Shown: one piece after another, positions 13,863 through 22,275 of the stretch | Position numbering within the stretch: the stretch's first letter is position 1 | Layout of the letters: the number at the start of each line of letters is the position of its first letter | DNA from: Rhodoferax potami | GTDB taxonomy: Bacteria; Pseudomonadota; Gammaproteobacteria; Burkholderiales; Burkholderiaceae_C | NCBI RefSeq assembly: GCF_032193805.1 | Contig: NZ_JAVBIK010000001.1 | Location: 3,431,001-3,495,000, forward strand | DNA: 64,000 nucleotides | Direction: 5' to 3' | Position numbers and translations under genes: made by a program | The notes under the pieces: generated by a model | Told to the model about the DNA's origin: nothing | Seen by the model: the letters and a program-made list of their open reading frames with translations, nothing else | The model's database searches: none

Positions 13863-16190
13863 ATGAGCTTTGTAAAGATTCTGTACCCCGGCATGTGGGG
13901 CATGCGCAAGATGCGTTTCGGTGCCAAGTTGGCCATCGTGTTCCTGGTTGCTTTGCTCCCCATGATCTTGATGGTTTCGCAGCTACTGCGACAAACGCTG
14001 AGCGATACCGCGATCATTAGGGCGGAGGTTGACGGCGTGGTGGTGGTGGAGCAAGCGACTGATTTGATCCGCTTGATTCAGTCGCACCGCGGTCAAACCA
14101 ATATGCTGCTGCTGGGCAATGCAGCAGCCCAGACCCCCCGTGACAAAACACGCACCCAACTCGCAGAGGCGCGCACCGAGTTGGAAAAAGTGATGGGCGA
14201 AAAGCTCGCACTGGACGTGCCCAATGAATGGGCAGATTTGCGCAGCCGTTTAGATGCCCTGTTTGCCAGCCTTGACGGCAAAGATGCGCCGCAAGCGTTT
14301 GCTGTCCACACCGCATTGGTTGAAGACTTGACCCGGTTTGTTTACGGCGTGGCCGACAAATCCGGCTTGCTCTATGACCCTGTGCCCGTGACTTACCTGC
14401 TGATGGATATGTCGGTGTCACGCTTGATCCCCCTGCGTGAGCAGATCGGACGTTTGCGCGGCGCGGGAGCCGGTTTCCTGAGCCAACCCACGGTCAGCGA
14501 CTCTGCGGTTGCGCGGGTCAATGTGTTGGCCGATGCCCTGTCAGCGTGGATGCGGGATGTGCAGTATTCGCAAAAAATTCTGGCCGGTGTCGGTTTCAAG
14601 AACGCGAGTGGTGACGCAGCAGAGTCCGCGGTGAACGCGTTTGTCGCCCTCACTAAGGAGCGGTTCAAGCCGGGTGCTGCCAGTGGGGACTCCGAGGCGT
14701 ATTTTGCTGCGGGTACCCAAGCCATCGACGCCATCGGCGCATATCACAAGGCCGTCAATACTGAAATGGTGCGCCAACTCCGTGAGCGCGAGGCCGACCT
14801 GAACACCTCGCTCTACCTGTTGATCGCCGGGAGCGCGCTTGCACTCACGATACTGATTTACCTAATGCTCTCTTTCAACCTGAGTTTTCTCTCCGATTTG
14901 CGTCAGGTGCTGTTGTTCATGCAAGAGACGGCCAGTGGCAATTTGCGCCACCGGGTTCGTATCCGGGGCAATGACGAGCTCTCAGACATGTCCCATTCGA
15001 TGGATGTGATGGTGAACAACATCTCGGTGATGGTCGCCAGTGTGCGGAGCAATTCGGCGCTGGTTGCCAATTCGGGTGAAGTGCTGGTCATGGGTAACCG
15101 CAACCTGTCTGACCGCACCGAGCAGCAAGCCGCGAATCTGGAAGAGACCTCTGCCAGCGTTCAAGAGCTAGCGTCGACCGTCCGGGACAACGCCAATTCT
15201 GCGCAAGAGTCAGACCGGGTGGCACAGGGTGTGCGCCAAACCGCAGAGCAAGGCGCCGTCGGCATGAGTCAGGCCATTGCGTCGATTGAGGCGATTGAAG
15301 CCAGCACCCGCCGAATGGATGAAATCGTCGGCGTGATTGACGGCCTGGCCTTCCAGACCAACATCCTTGCGTTGAATGCGGCGGTAGAGGCCGCGCGCGC
15401 CGGGGAGTCGGGGCGGGGCTTCGCGGTGGTGGCAACTGAAGTGCGCTCTTTGGCGCAACGGTCTGCAGCCTCTGCCAAAGAGATCCGGCAGCTCATTTCC
15501 ACTTCGTCACAGCAAGTGGCCGCCGGGGTGCAACAGATCCGGGCAGCTGGCAGCAATATCTCCGCGATCGCAGAAGGCGTGCGCGGTGTGGCAAGCCATA
15601 TGTCGCTGATTTCAGCGTCCAGTTCAGAGCAGAGCGCGAGCTTGACGGAAATCACCACGGCCATCCGTCAACTCGATGAGATCACCCAGCAAAACGCATC
15701 GATGGTCGAGCAGGCCGTCAGCCAGGCCACCGCGCTGCAAGACCGGGCCAGTGTGCTGGCCGATGCGGTTGCGGTGTTTAAACTCCAACAAGGTTCTGCC
15801 GACGAGGCCCGCCAGTTGGTGGATAGGGCCTTGGAAGTAAGGCGCACCCATAGCGGGCGCGATTCCTTTGTACGAGAAGTCACCGCGCAGCACACCGGCC
15901 TGTTTGATCGGGATATGTATGTTTTCGTGCTGGACCGCAGTGGCCAGTATCTGGCTTTTGCCGGCAACCAGGCCAAAGTGGGCACGCGGGTGCAAGACGT
16001 GGCGGGTATTGATGGCAACGCGCTGATCGCCGCCATCGTGAACCAGGCGGACCACGCGCCGGGCTGGGTGGAGTACGAAATCGCGAACCCGCTGACGGGC
16101 TTGGTGCAAACCAAGATGTCTTATGTGGTGAAGGTGGACGATATGTACGTGGGCTGCGGCGTCTACAAGAGCCTCATGGCCAGCGTCTAA
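13863..16190 (+). CDS. Methyl-accepting chemotaxis protein with a C-terminal Cache-like domain
   Basis: A 775-residue transmembrane chemoreceptor. TM1 is at about 20-42, followed by a mostly helical periplasmic region ([16 protein letters not shown] is reminiscent of nitrate/nitrite-sensing type bundles), then TM2 near 315-340, HAMP, and the signalling hairpin with its conserved tip ([21 protein letters not shown]). After the hairpin the chain continues for about 130 residues with a Cache-like PAS fold ([46 protein letters not shown]). By topology this sits in the cytoplasm. Start ATG 13863 has AAGGAA about ten bases upstream. It probably senses both outside and inside signals (inference). 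Confidence 0.92.
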   Translation: MSFVKILYPGMWGMRKMRFGAKLAIVFLVALLPMILMVSQLLRQTLSDTAIIRAEVDGVVVVEQATDLIRLIQSHRGQTNMLLLGNAAAQTPRDKTRTQLAEARTELEKVMGEKLALDVPNEWADLRSRLDALFASLDGKDAPQAFAVHTALVEDLTRFVYGVADKSGLLYDPVPVTYLLMDMSVSRLIPLREQIGRLRGAGAGFLSQPTVSDSAVARVNVLADALSAWMRDVQYSQKILAGVGFKNASGDAAESAVNAFVALTKERFKPGAASGDSEAYFAAGTQAIDAIGAYHKAVNTEMVRQLREREADLNTSLYLLIAGSALALTILIYLMLSFNLSFLSDLRQVLLFMQETASGNLRHRVRIRGNDELSDMSHSMDVMVNNISVMVASVRSNSALVANSGEVLVMGNRNLSDRTEQQAANLEETSASVQELASTVRDNANSAQESDRVAQGVRQTAEQGAVGMSQAIASIEAIEASTRRMDEIVGVIDGLAFQTNILALNAAVEAARAGESGRGFAVVATEVRSLAQRSAASAKEIRQLISTSSQQVAAGVQQIRAAGSNISAIAEGVRGVASHMSLISASSSEQSASLTEITTAIRQLDEITQQNASMVEQAVSQATALQDRASVLADAVAVFKLQQGSADEARQLVDRALEVRRTHSGRDSFVREVTAQHTGLFDRDMYVFVLDRSGQYLAFAGNQAKVGTRVQDVAGIDGNALIAAIVNQADHAPGWVEYEIANPLTGLVQTKMSYVVKVDDMYVGCGVYKSLMASV

Positions 16191-16239
16191 TTGCCCAGTG
16201 CTCTCACCGGGCGGCAGGGCGACTGGTAGACTGGTAGAT

Positions 16240-16923
16240 TCAGTCAGCCTTGCCAGCCTTCCGAGCCCGGGCTTTGGCGAGCACGGCTTGAATAACTGCA
16301 CGTTTTTGGTCCAACACCGCTTCATCGGTGTGTTGGGAATGGGTGGCTATATCTGCCAGCTTCATGCGCGCTTTGGCTTCCAACGCTTGGGCGTGCTCTT
16401 CAGCCTCGCGGGCCTGCCGCACTTGGCGGCTTTCATAGCGCTGGCGTGCCTTCAAGGCGTCTTCCGTGCTCCAGGCATCCCACCCGGTGCGATCGTCTGA
16501 GACGGTTTCCACCAACATGCAATCCACAGGGCACACCGGCAGGCACAGGTTGCAGCCGGTGCAGTGTGCCTCGATCACCGTGTGCATGCGCTTGTTGCTG
16601 CCGATGATGGCATCGGTCGGGCAGGCCTTGATGCACAGGGTGCAGCCTATGCACCAGTCTTCATCAATAAAGACGACGGTGCGCGGCCCTTCCTGCCCGA
16701 ACTCCGGGTTCAGGGGAATGACTGGATTACCGGTGATGGCCGCTAGGCGCGCAATACCCTCTGCGCCTCCAGGAGGACACTGATTGATGGGAGCTTCGTT
16801 ACGCGCCATTGCGCCGGCATAGGCGGCGCAATCGGGATACCCGCAGCGGGTGCACTGGGTTTGTGGCAGCGCGTCCAGCAGCAGCTGCGCCAGCAGAGGC
16901 GCAGCCTCCGGGACCGTACTCAC
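16240..16923 (-). CDS. rsxB: RnfB/RsxB-like iron-sulfur protein
   Basis: A 227-residue soluble protein with an N-terminal 4Fe-4S region of the RnfB type (CTRCGYPDCAAYAGA, then NQCPPGG) and a double ferredoxin module with CIGCTLCIKACP and CTGCNLCLPVCP. It lacks the N-terminal membrane helix of true RnfB, and no rnfACDGE genes are adjacent, so it probably works as a stand-alone ferredoxin-like electron carrier. The C-terminus is long, charged and helical. Its ATG at 16923 overlaps the stop of phaZ by four bases, so both are read from the same minus-strand transcript. Confidence 0.9.
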   Translation of the reverse strand: MSTVPEAAPLLAQLLLDALPQTQCTRCGYPDCAAYAGAMARNEAPINQCPPGGAEGIARLAAITGNPVIPLNPEFGQEGPRTVVFIDEDWCIGCTLCIKACPTDAIIGSNKRMHTVIEAHCTGCNLCLPVCPVDCMLVETVSDDRTGWDAWSTEDALKARQRYESRQVRQAREAEEHAQALEAKARMKLADIATHSQHTDEAVLDQKRAVIQAVLAKARARKAGKAD

Positions 16924-18356
16924 TTGGTGGTGCTGACCCGCTTGCGTGCTACCTTTTTAGTAGCTGCTGGCGCAGTCTTTACGGGCGCTGGAGTCGCTTT
17001 TGGCTCTGAAATGGTGGCGGGCGCAGCTGCGACAGCCTCTACGACAGCAGTCTCTACCGCAGCCGTCTCTGTAGAAGCAGGTGCACTCGCTTGGCTGTTG
17101 TGGCTCTTGATGAAAGCCTTGACCTGCGGGTACACCATCTCGCGCCAGCGGCGACCGGAGAAGATGCCATAGTGCCCGGCACCCATGGCCTCGTAGTGCT
17201 TTTGTAGCGATTTGGGCACGCCACTGCAGATGTCGTGTACTGCACGGGTCTGGCCGGAGCCAGAGATATCGTCCAGCTCGCCTTCCACCGACAGCAGGGC
17301 GGTGGTGGTGATGTCGGCAGGCTTGACGCGTTCGATCTTGCCGTCTTCACCCCGCACATCCCAGGTGCCGCTGACCAGCGCAAAGTCCTGGAACACCACG
17401 CGGATGGTCTCGAGGTAGTAGTCGGCGTCCATGTCCAGCACCGCGTTGTACTCGTCGTAAAACTTGCGGTGGGCTTCGGCCGAGGCGTCGTCGCCCTTGA
17501 TCAGGTCCTTGAAGTAGTCGTAATGGCTCTTGGCATGGTGATCGGGGTTCATGGCCACAAAGCCGGTGTGCTGCAAGAAGCCGGGGTACACGCGCCGCCC
17601 GGAGCCGGGGAAGTTACTGGGCACGCGGTAAATCACGTTGTTTTCGAACCAGCTATGGCTCTTGTTCATGGCCAAGTTGTTCACCGCAGTGGGGGACTTG
17701 CGGGCATCAATCGGGCCGCCCATCATGGTCATAGTCAGGGGCGTGGTCTCACCGCGGCTTGCCATCAGCGACACCGCAGCCAGCACCGGCACGGTGGGCT
17801 GGCAGACGCTCATGACGTGGCAGTTGCCGTATTTGCCCTGCACGTAGCGGATGAACTCTTGCACGTAGTTGACGTAGTCGTCCAAGTGGAATTCACCGTC
17901 TGACAAGGGCACCAGACGGGCATTTTTCCAGTCGGTAATGTAGACCTTGTGGTCTTTCAACATGGTCTTGACGGTGTCGCGCAGCAGGGTGGAATAGTGG
18001 CCCGACAGGGGTGCCACGATCAGCACCACCGGCTGGCCCTTGATCTTTTCTAGGATTGCGGTGTCGTCGGTAAAGCGCTTGAAACGGCGCAATTCGCAGA
18101 AGGGTTTGCTGAGTTCTATCCGCTCATGGATGGCGATGTCCACGCCATCCACGTCGATGGTGCGCAGGCCGAATTCGGGCTTTTCGTAGTCCTTGCCCAA
18201 GCGGTGCATCAGGTCGTAGCTGGCGGACAGGCGTTGGGCAAAGGGGTTTTGTCCGGCTAAGGACAGCGGGTTGCTATACAACTTGGCCGCTGCCAATGCC
18301 AGGTCGGAAAACGGCTCCATCAGGGAGCGTTGGGTTTCGTAGAGCTGGTACAGCAT
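16920..18356 (-). CDS. phaZ: Intracellular polyhydroxyalkanoate (PHB) depolymerase
   Basis: A 478-residue alpha/beta-hydrolase-like depolymerase that mobilises stored PHB granules. The nucleophile region is SVCQPTVPVLAA near residues 182-193, a lipase-box variant with Cys instead of Ser, typical of intracellular PhaZ. Other family signatures are LIVAPLSGHYSTLLRDTV, MGGPIDARKSPT and GAGHYGIFSGRRW. The last 60 or so residues form an Ala/Pro/Lys-rich tail (ATKKVARKRVSTTK) like that of granule-binding phasins; part of it is encoded by DNA matching the dispersed repeat. A TTGCAGTGCAA palindrome lies just upstream. Confidence 0.93.
   Translation of the reverse strand: MLYQLYETQRSLMEPFSDLALAAAKLYSNPLSLAGQNPFAQRLSASYDLMHRLGKDYEKPEFGLRTIDVDGVDIAIHERIELSKPFCELRRFKRFTDDTAILEKIKGQPVVLIVAPLSGHYSTLLRDTVKTMLKDHKVYITDWKNARLVPLSDGEFHLDDYVNYVQEFIRYVQGKYGNCHVMSVCQPTVPVLAAVSLMASRGETTPLTMTMMGGPIDARKSPTAVNNLAMNKSHSWFENNVIYRVPSNFPGSGRRVYPGFLQHTGFVAMNPDHHAKSHYDYFKDLIKGDDASAEAHRKFYDEYNAVLDMDADYYLETIRVVFQDFALVSGTWDVRGEDGKIERVKPADITTTALLSVEGELDDISGSGQTRAVHDICSGVPKSLQKHYEAMGAGHYGIFSGRRWREMVYPQVKAFIKSHNSQASAPASTETAAVETAVVEAVAAAPATISEPKATPAPVKTAPAATKKVARKRVSTTK
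16948..16997. repeat. Dispersed repeat copy inside the 3' end of phaZ
   Basis: GCTACCTTTTTAGTAGCTGC followed by TGGCGCAG and GGGCGCTGGAGTCGC lines up with the intergenic copy at 35041 (same order of GCTAT/ATAGC dyad, TGCTGGCGCAG and GCGCT arm). It encodes part of the basic C-terminal tail of PhaZ. Confidence 0.6.
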
Positions 18357-18380
18357 GTGAGGCTCACTTTCGGAGAAATG

Positions 18381-18391
18381 TTGCAGTGCAA
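18381..18391. promoter_or_regulatory. TTGCA-G-TGCAA palindrome upstream of phaZ, PhaR-like site
   Basis: A perfect 5-bp dyad around a single G, 25 bp before the phaZ start codon. PhaR-type PHB regulators bind TGC/GCA dyads of this kind, so this is a plausible repressor site. The match is by eye. Confidence 0.4.
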
Positions 18392-18410
18392 TATAACAGG
18401 AGTACGCAAA

Positions 18411-19754
18411 TTAGCGGTTACTTGCCTTGAGAATCCCTCGGACCGCATTGCGGCTGTGGGCTCCGAAGTTGGCGAGCAACTCCGCGACGAGCGCGTCCAG
18501 CCGGAGTTTGGCCTCGGTGGGGACGTTCACCAGTTCCTTCACCAAAGTCACCCGTTCTTCATTGGCGCCGAAGTCGTAATTCGGGTCAGAAACGAATCCT
18601 GGCGGGATGCTGTCCACGAGTGTTTGGGCGATGCGATTGCCATACGAGGCCGCCTGTGCAGCCACCACGTTGCGAAGGTACAAGTCGTGCCACTCGGGGT
18701 AGCTGGCGTCTTTGTCGGTTTGCCGTAGGGCCTGATCAATCGGGGTGTCTTGCTTGGCCAGCGCGGAGTTCAGCAGTACTTCAGACTGGTATTTTTCCAA
18801 TGCCAAGTGCCGGTTTGACAGCAAGGTCACCATGTCGTTTTTCATGCCGGAGAGCCCCGCCATGGCCATGGCGTTGACGGCGAGCAGTTTCAGCGTCGAG
18901 TCGCCGGGTGACAGGCTCGCGTGGTAAGGCTGGGTCAGGTCTTGGATGTAGTGCAATGCCAGGCCGGTAAAGCGCCAACCCCAATAAGGATGGCCGGTGC
19001 GGAAGGCCAGAGAGGCCAGGGTGGAGTACTGGTACACCCGCAATTGGGGAAAAGTCCGCTTGATAAAGGGCGCCGCGGTGTACAGCACCTGGTTCTCATG
19101 CATGAAACCCATGTGGAATGGCGCCTGGCTTCCATACACCAGCAAGGGGTTGCCGAAGGGAAGGGTACCGAAGCCGTACATCTTGCCCCACTCGGAAGGG
19201 CTGTCTTCAAACAGGTTGATGTCCAGCCCGTAGTCCGGCTCGTCAGCGGCACTGGCGGCAACCACCAAGGGCGCCACGGTGTCACCCACCTTGATGGGTT
19301 GAAATTTTTGACTGGCATTGCCCAGCATGGGCAAGGTGGTGACAGTCTCCGAGGCCAAGCGCGGTGCGGGCGAGGCGTTGAGCTTCGGGTCGGGCTGAAT
19401 GAACAGTGCAAACCGGCTGTTAGGGGCGATTCGCAAGGCATGGGTAAATGCCAAGCGGCGTGCTTCGTCACTGCGGTTAGGGTTGGCAACAAAAGCCAGC
19501 TTGGAGGGGCGGGGTGGGTAACTTTGCAGATTTGCCGCCGCCCAAGCCTCATGGCTTGCCAGCAAGGCCTCGATGGTCTTTTCTTCGGCCTTGAGGAAGC
19601 TTTCCAGGGTCTCAACGGTTACAGGCGCCGCATTGGCGACTTCGGGCATCGCCTCCAGTGCCCGGTAGGCTGCGAGGGTGTGGTTGCCCCATGCACCTGC
19701 GGTGGTGGAAATCAGCCCAAGCAGGGCTCCCAACGCATAGGCTATTTTCTTCAT
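18411..19754 (-). CDS. Exported phospholipase C / P1-nuclease-like zinc protein
   Basis: A 447-residue protein with a signal peptide (MKKIAYALGALLGLISTTAGA). Mature Trp follows at once (AWGNHTL), as in zinc-dependent phospholipases C whose N-terminal Trp binds zinc. The helix near residues 266-280 reads ALHYIQDLTQPYHAS, matching the family His-Asp-His zinc-ligand motif, and SQAPFHMGFMHENQ supplies further His residues. It is longer than classical PLC, so substrate is uncertain (phospholipid or nucleic acid). The Met at 19754 is chosen because an upstream extension would lack a signal peptide and run through a hairpin. Confidence 0.75.
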   Translation of the reverse strand: MKKIAYALGALLGLISTTAGAWGNHTLAAYRALEAMPEVANAAPVTVETLESFLKAEEKTIEALLASHEAWAAANLQSYPPRPSKLAFVANPNRSDEARRLAFTHALRIAPNSRFALFIQPDPKLNASPAPRLASETVTTLPMLGNASQKFQPIKVGDTVAPLVVAASAADEPDYGLDINLFEDSPSEWGKMYGFGTLPFGNPLLVYGSQAPFHMGFMHENQVLYTAAPFIKRTFPQLRVYQYSTLASLAFRTGHPYWGWRFTGLALHYIQDLTQPYHASLSPGDSTLKLLAVNAMAMAGLSGMKNDMVTLLSNRHLALEKYQSEVLLNSALAKQDTPIDQALRQTDKDASYPEWHDLYLRNVVAAQAASYGNRIAQTLVDSIPPGFVSDPNYDFGANEERVTLVKELVNVPTEAKLRLDALVAELLANFGAHSRNAVRGILKASNR

Positions 19755-19790
19755 GCACTTGTCTCCATTGACGCCCGTGGAATATGCGCA

Positions 19791-19815
19791 AGCAGCTATC
19801 AAAAAGATAGCTGCT
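19791..19815. repeat. Perfect 10-bp inverted repeat, AGCAGCTATC / GATAGCTGCT
   Basis: The arms are separated by AAAAA. It lies between the aminotransferase and the PLC-like gene and belongs to the GCTAT/ATAGC palindrome family. On the minus strand it follows the hairpin at 19819-19836, so the two may act together as a terminator. Confidence 0.75.
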
Positions 19816-19818
19816 TCA

Positions 19819-19836
19819 GCGGGGCATCCGCCCCGC
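19819..19836 (-). terminator. Hairpin GCGGGGC-ATCC-GCCCCGC after the aminotransferase gene
   Basis: A perfect 7-bp GC stem lies eight bases beyond the aminotransferase stop on the minus strand. No T-run follows directly, but a second hairpin with a TTTTT loop does. A probable transcription end or attenuation point. Confidence 0.5.
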
Positions 19837-19844
19837 ATAGGGTC

Positions 19845-21053
19845 TTAGACGACCTTGGCGATCGCCTGGCAGACGTAGTCGATGTTCTTGCTGTTCAGGG
19901 CAGCTACGCACATGCGGCCGGTGTCGGTGCCGTACACGCCGAACTCGGAACGCAGGCGCACCATCTGGTCCTTGGAGAGGCCGGAGTAGCTGAACATGCC
20001 GATCTGGGTCGTGATGAAGGACATGTCCTTGGTGACTCCAGCAGCCTTCAGGCCGTCCACCAGTTTCTGGCGCATGGCCTTGATGCGCACACGCATTTCG
20101 CCGAGTTCCTGTTCCCACTGGGCACGCAGCTCGGGGTTGTTCAGCACCGCAGCCACGATGGCGCCACCGTGGGTGGGTGGGTTGGAGTAGTTGGTGCGGA
20201 TGGCGATCTTGAGCTGGCTCAGGACGCGGTCGGTTTCTTCCTTGCTGCTGCCGACCACGCTCAGGGCCCCCACACGCTCGCCGTAGAGGCTGAAGCTCTT
20301 GGAGAAGCTGGTGGACACAAAAATGTTTAGCTCAGCGGCCACAAACTTGGCGATCACGGCGCCGTCTTCAGCGATGCCGTAGCCGAAGCCTTGGTAAGCC
20401 ATGTCGAGGAAGGCGGTCAGCTTGCGGGCCTTGACCACAGCAATCACCTGGTCCCACTGGGCGGCGGTGATGTCGTAACCGGTAGGGTTGTGGCAGCAAG
20501 CGTGCAGCAGCACGATGGTGCCTTCTGCGGCGCCGTTCAACTTGGCCAACATGCCGTCAAAGTTGATGCCGCCCAGGCCGCCGTTGGCGCTCTGGTCGAA
20601 ATAGGGGTAGGTGTCCACAGTGAAGCCGGCGTTGGTGAACAGCGCGCGGTGGTTTTCCCAGCTGGGGTCCGAGATCAGCACAGTAGCGTTGGGGCTGATC
20701 TTCTTGAGGAAGTCAGCACCGATCTTCAGGCCGCCTGTGCCGCCGATGGCTTGCACGGTGGCCACGCGGCCGCTCTTGACCACGTCAGAGTCTGCGCCGA
20801 ATACCAAGGCTTTCACTGCTGCGTCGTAGGCCGCAATGCCGTCGATCGGCAGGTACCCACGGGCAGTGGGCTTGTCCATCATGGTCTTTTCAGCGGCTTG
20901 CACGCACTGCAGCAGGGGTAGCTTGCCGTTGTCGTCGAAATACACGCCCACGCCGAGGTTCACTTTGCTGGGGTTGGTGTCAGCGTTGAATTGTTCGTTC
21001 AGACCCAGGATAGGGTCACGGGGAGCCATTTCGACGGCAGTAAAAAGAGACAT
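19845..21053 (-). CDS. tyrB: Aspartate/aromatic amino acid aminotransferase
   Basis: A 402-residue class-I PLP aminotransferase close to AspC/TyrB. Signatures: LGVGVYFDDNGKLPLLQCV, ACCHNPTGYD, and the PLP-lysine motif STSFSKSFSLYGERVG with the Lys near residue 250. It moves amino groups between aromatic amino acids or aspartate and 2-oxoglutarate. TyrB versus AspC cannot be settled from sequence alone. Single gene on the minus strand, with hairpins after the stop. Confidence 0.93.
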   Translation of the reverse strand: MSLFTAVEMAPRDPILGLNEQFNADTNPSKVNLGVGVYFDDNGKLPLLQCVQAAEKTMMDKPTARGYLPIDGIAAYDAAVKALVFGADSDVVKSGRVATVQAIGGTGGLKIGADFLKKISPNATVLISDPSWENHRALFTNAGFTVDTYPYFDQSANGGLGGINFDGMLAKLNGAAEGTIVLLHACCHNPTGYDITAAQWDQVIAVVKARKLTAFLDMAYQGFGYGIAEDGAVIAKFVAAELNIFVSTSFSKSFSLYGERVGALSVVGSSKEETDRVLSQLKIAIRTNYSNPPTHGGAIVAAVLNNPELRAQWEQELGEMRVRIKAMRQKLVDGLKAAGVTKDMSFITTQIGMFSYSGLSKDQMVRLRSEFGVYGTDTGRMCVAALNSKNIDYVCQAIAKVV

Positions 21054-21146
21054 GAATAAGTCCTGAACGGAGGGGGCGATGAACGGTTCTGTGGAGAGCC
21101 GCGGAGGAAATGCGTATTTTAAACGGCGCCGAGATGGTGCCCGCTC

Positions 21147-22199
21147 TTACGATGGGATGGTCCCAAAGCCTTTTGCGAGCCTGCGGGTGGTGTCCGCTGC
21201 GGATTCGCTCAAGCAGCCTTGCATGTTGGTGCCGGCCCACAAAGCGCTGAAGTCGTCCGAGCCGGCTGCCTCGGCACGGGCCCTGAGCGGGGCTACGGCC
21301 GCCGTGGCCAGCGGGAATGCGGGTGCCTCAGTGTTCATGGGGCCCAGGCTTTGCATGGCGTGGTTCACGATGCCGCGGGCTGGCCTGCCGGTGAAAATGT
21401 TGGTGAGCGCGGTGGTGCGCGGGGGTGTCGCTTGGAGTGCCCTCCGGTGCAGCGCGCTGGTCGTGGCTTCGTGACAGGTCAGATAGGCTGTACCTACCTG
21501 CACACCCGCAGCGCCCATGGCCATCGCGGCGGCGACATCGGCATCGCTTGCAATGCCACCCGCGGCTAGCACCGGGATGCGCAATGATTGGACCAATGGC
21601 GGAAGCAAGTCCGCCAAGGGGCGCTGGGTATTGAGGTCTGTATGCAAGAACACCCCCCGGTGCCCACCCGCCTCCAGACCCTGTGCAATCACGATATCGG
21701 CACCATGGTTCTGCAACCAGAGACCTTCTTCCACTGTGGTGGCGGAAGACATCACCAAGCTACCCATAGCTTTGACCCGCGCGAGCAACGCAGGAGCCGG
21801 CAGGCCAAAATGAAAGCTCACCACCGCAGGCCGAAACGACTCCAGCACCTCGGCCATGGCCTCTGAAAAAGGTGCCCGACCCGGCCCGGGCACCATGTCT
21901 TGCACGGTCAAATGCCATTGCTGGTAATGCGGATGCAGGGTTTCCATCCAACGCGCCTCGGTGACCGGATCCGGTACAGGTGGCGAGTGGCAAAAGAAAT
22001 TCACATTGAATGGGTGTGGCGTGAGCGCGCGCAGCCCGGCGAGCTCACGCTCCAGCGACTCGGGTGTGTGCATGGCCGCTGGCAAAGAGCCCAGTGCGCC
22101 TGCGTTGCAGACGGCAGCGGCCAAGGCAGCACCTTGTGCACCAGCCATGGGTGCCTGAACAAGGGGCAGCCGTACCCCGGGAAACAAAGTGCTTTGCAA
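21147..22199 (-). CDS. Nitronate monooxygenase-like FMN protein
   Basis: A 350-residue TIM-barrel flavoprotein of the NPD/nitronate monooxygenase family. It has LVQAPMAGAQGAALAAAV at the N-terminus, the phosphate-binding glycine regions VLAAGGIASDADVAAAMAMGA and GVQVGTAYL, and the active-site motif QGLEAGGHRG near residue 170 with the catalytic His. It oxidises alkyl nitronates using FMN and oxygen, but many family members have other roles. It is transcribed away from uvrB across a 76-bp divergent gap. Confidence 0.88.
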   Translation of the reverse strand: MQSTLFPGVRLPLVQAPMAGAQGAALAAAVCNAGALGSLPAAMHTPESLERELAGLRALTPHPFNVNFFCHSPPVPDPVTEARWMETLHPHYQQWHLTVQDMVPGPGRAPFSEAMAEVLESFRPAVVSFHFGLPAPALLARVKAMGSLVMSSATTVEEGLWLQNHGADIVIAQGLEAGGHRGVFLHTDLNTQRPLADLLPPLVQSLRIPVLAAGGIASDADVAAAMAMGAAGVQVGTAYLTCHEATTSALHRRALQATPPRTTALTNIFTGRPARGIVNHAMQSLGPMNTEAPAFPLATAAVAPLRARAEAAGSDDFSALWAGTNMQGCLSESAADTTRRLAKGFGTIPS

Positions 22200-22275
22200 G
22201 TCAAACCCCCTACAGTTGCGCAGCTAGTCTACAGTCTTGGGTTTAGTGCTTTTTCTGCTGTCCGGACCTACTCTC

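Noticed and set aside
16215..16240. Short tandem repeat GACTGGTA x2 after the chemoreceptor gene
   Set aside because: Only two 8-bp units, next to a gene end; not meaningful without conservation.
18921..20330. Plus-strand open frame of 469 codons across the PLC-like and aminotransferase genes
   Set aside because: Spans two real minus-strand genes and the hairpins between them; Val/Gly/His-rich nonsense composition.
22200..22275. Possible LexA/SOS box upstream of uvrB
   Set aside because: CTACAGT occurs twice in direct orientation, but no CTGT-N8-ACAG dyad is present.
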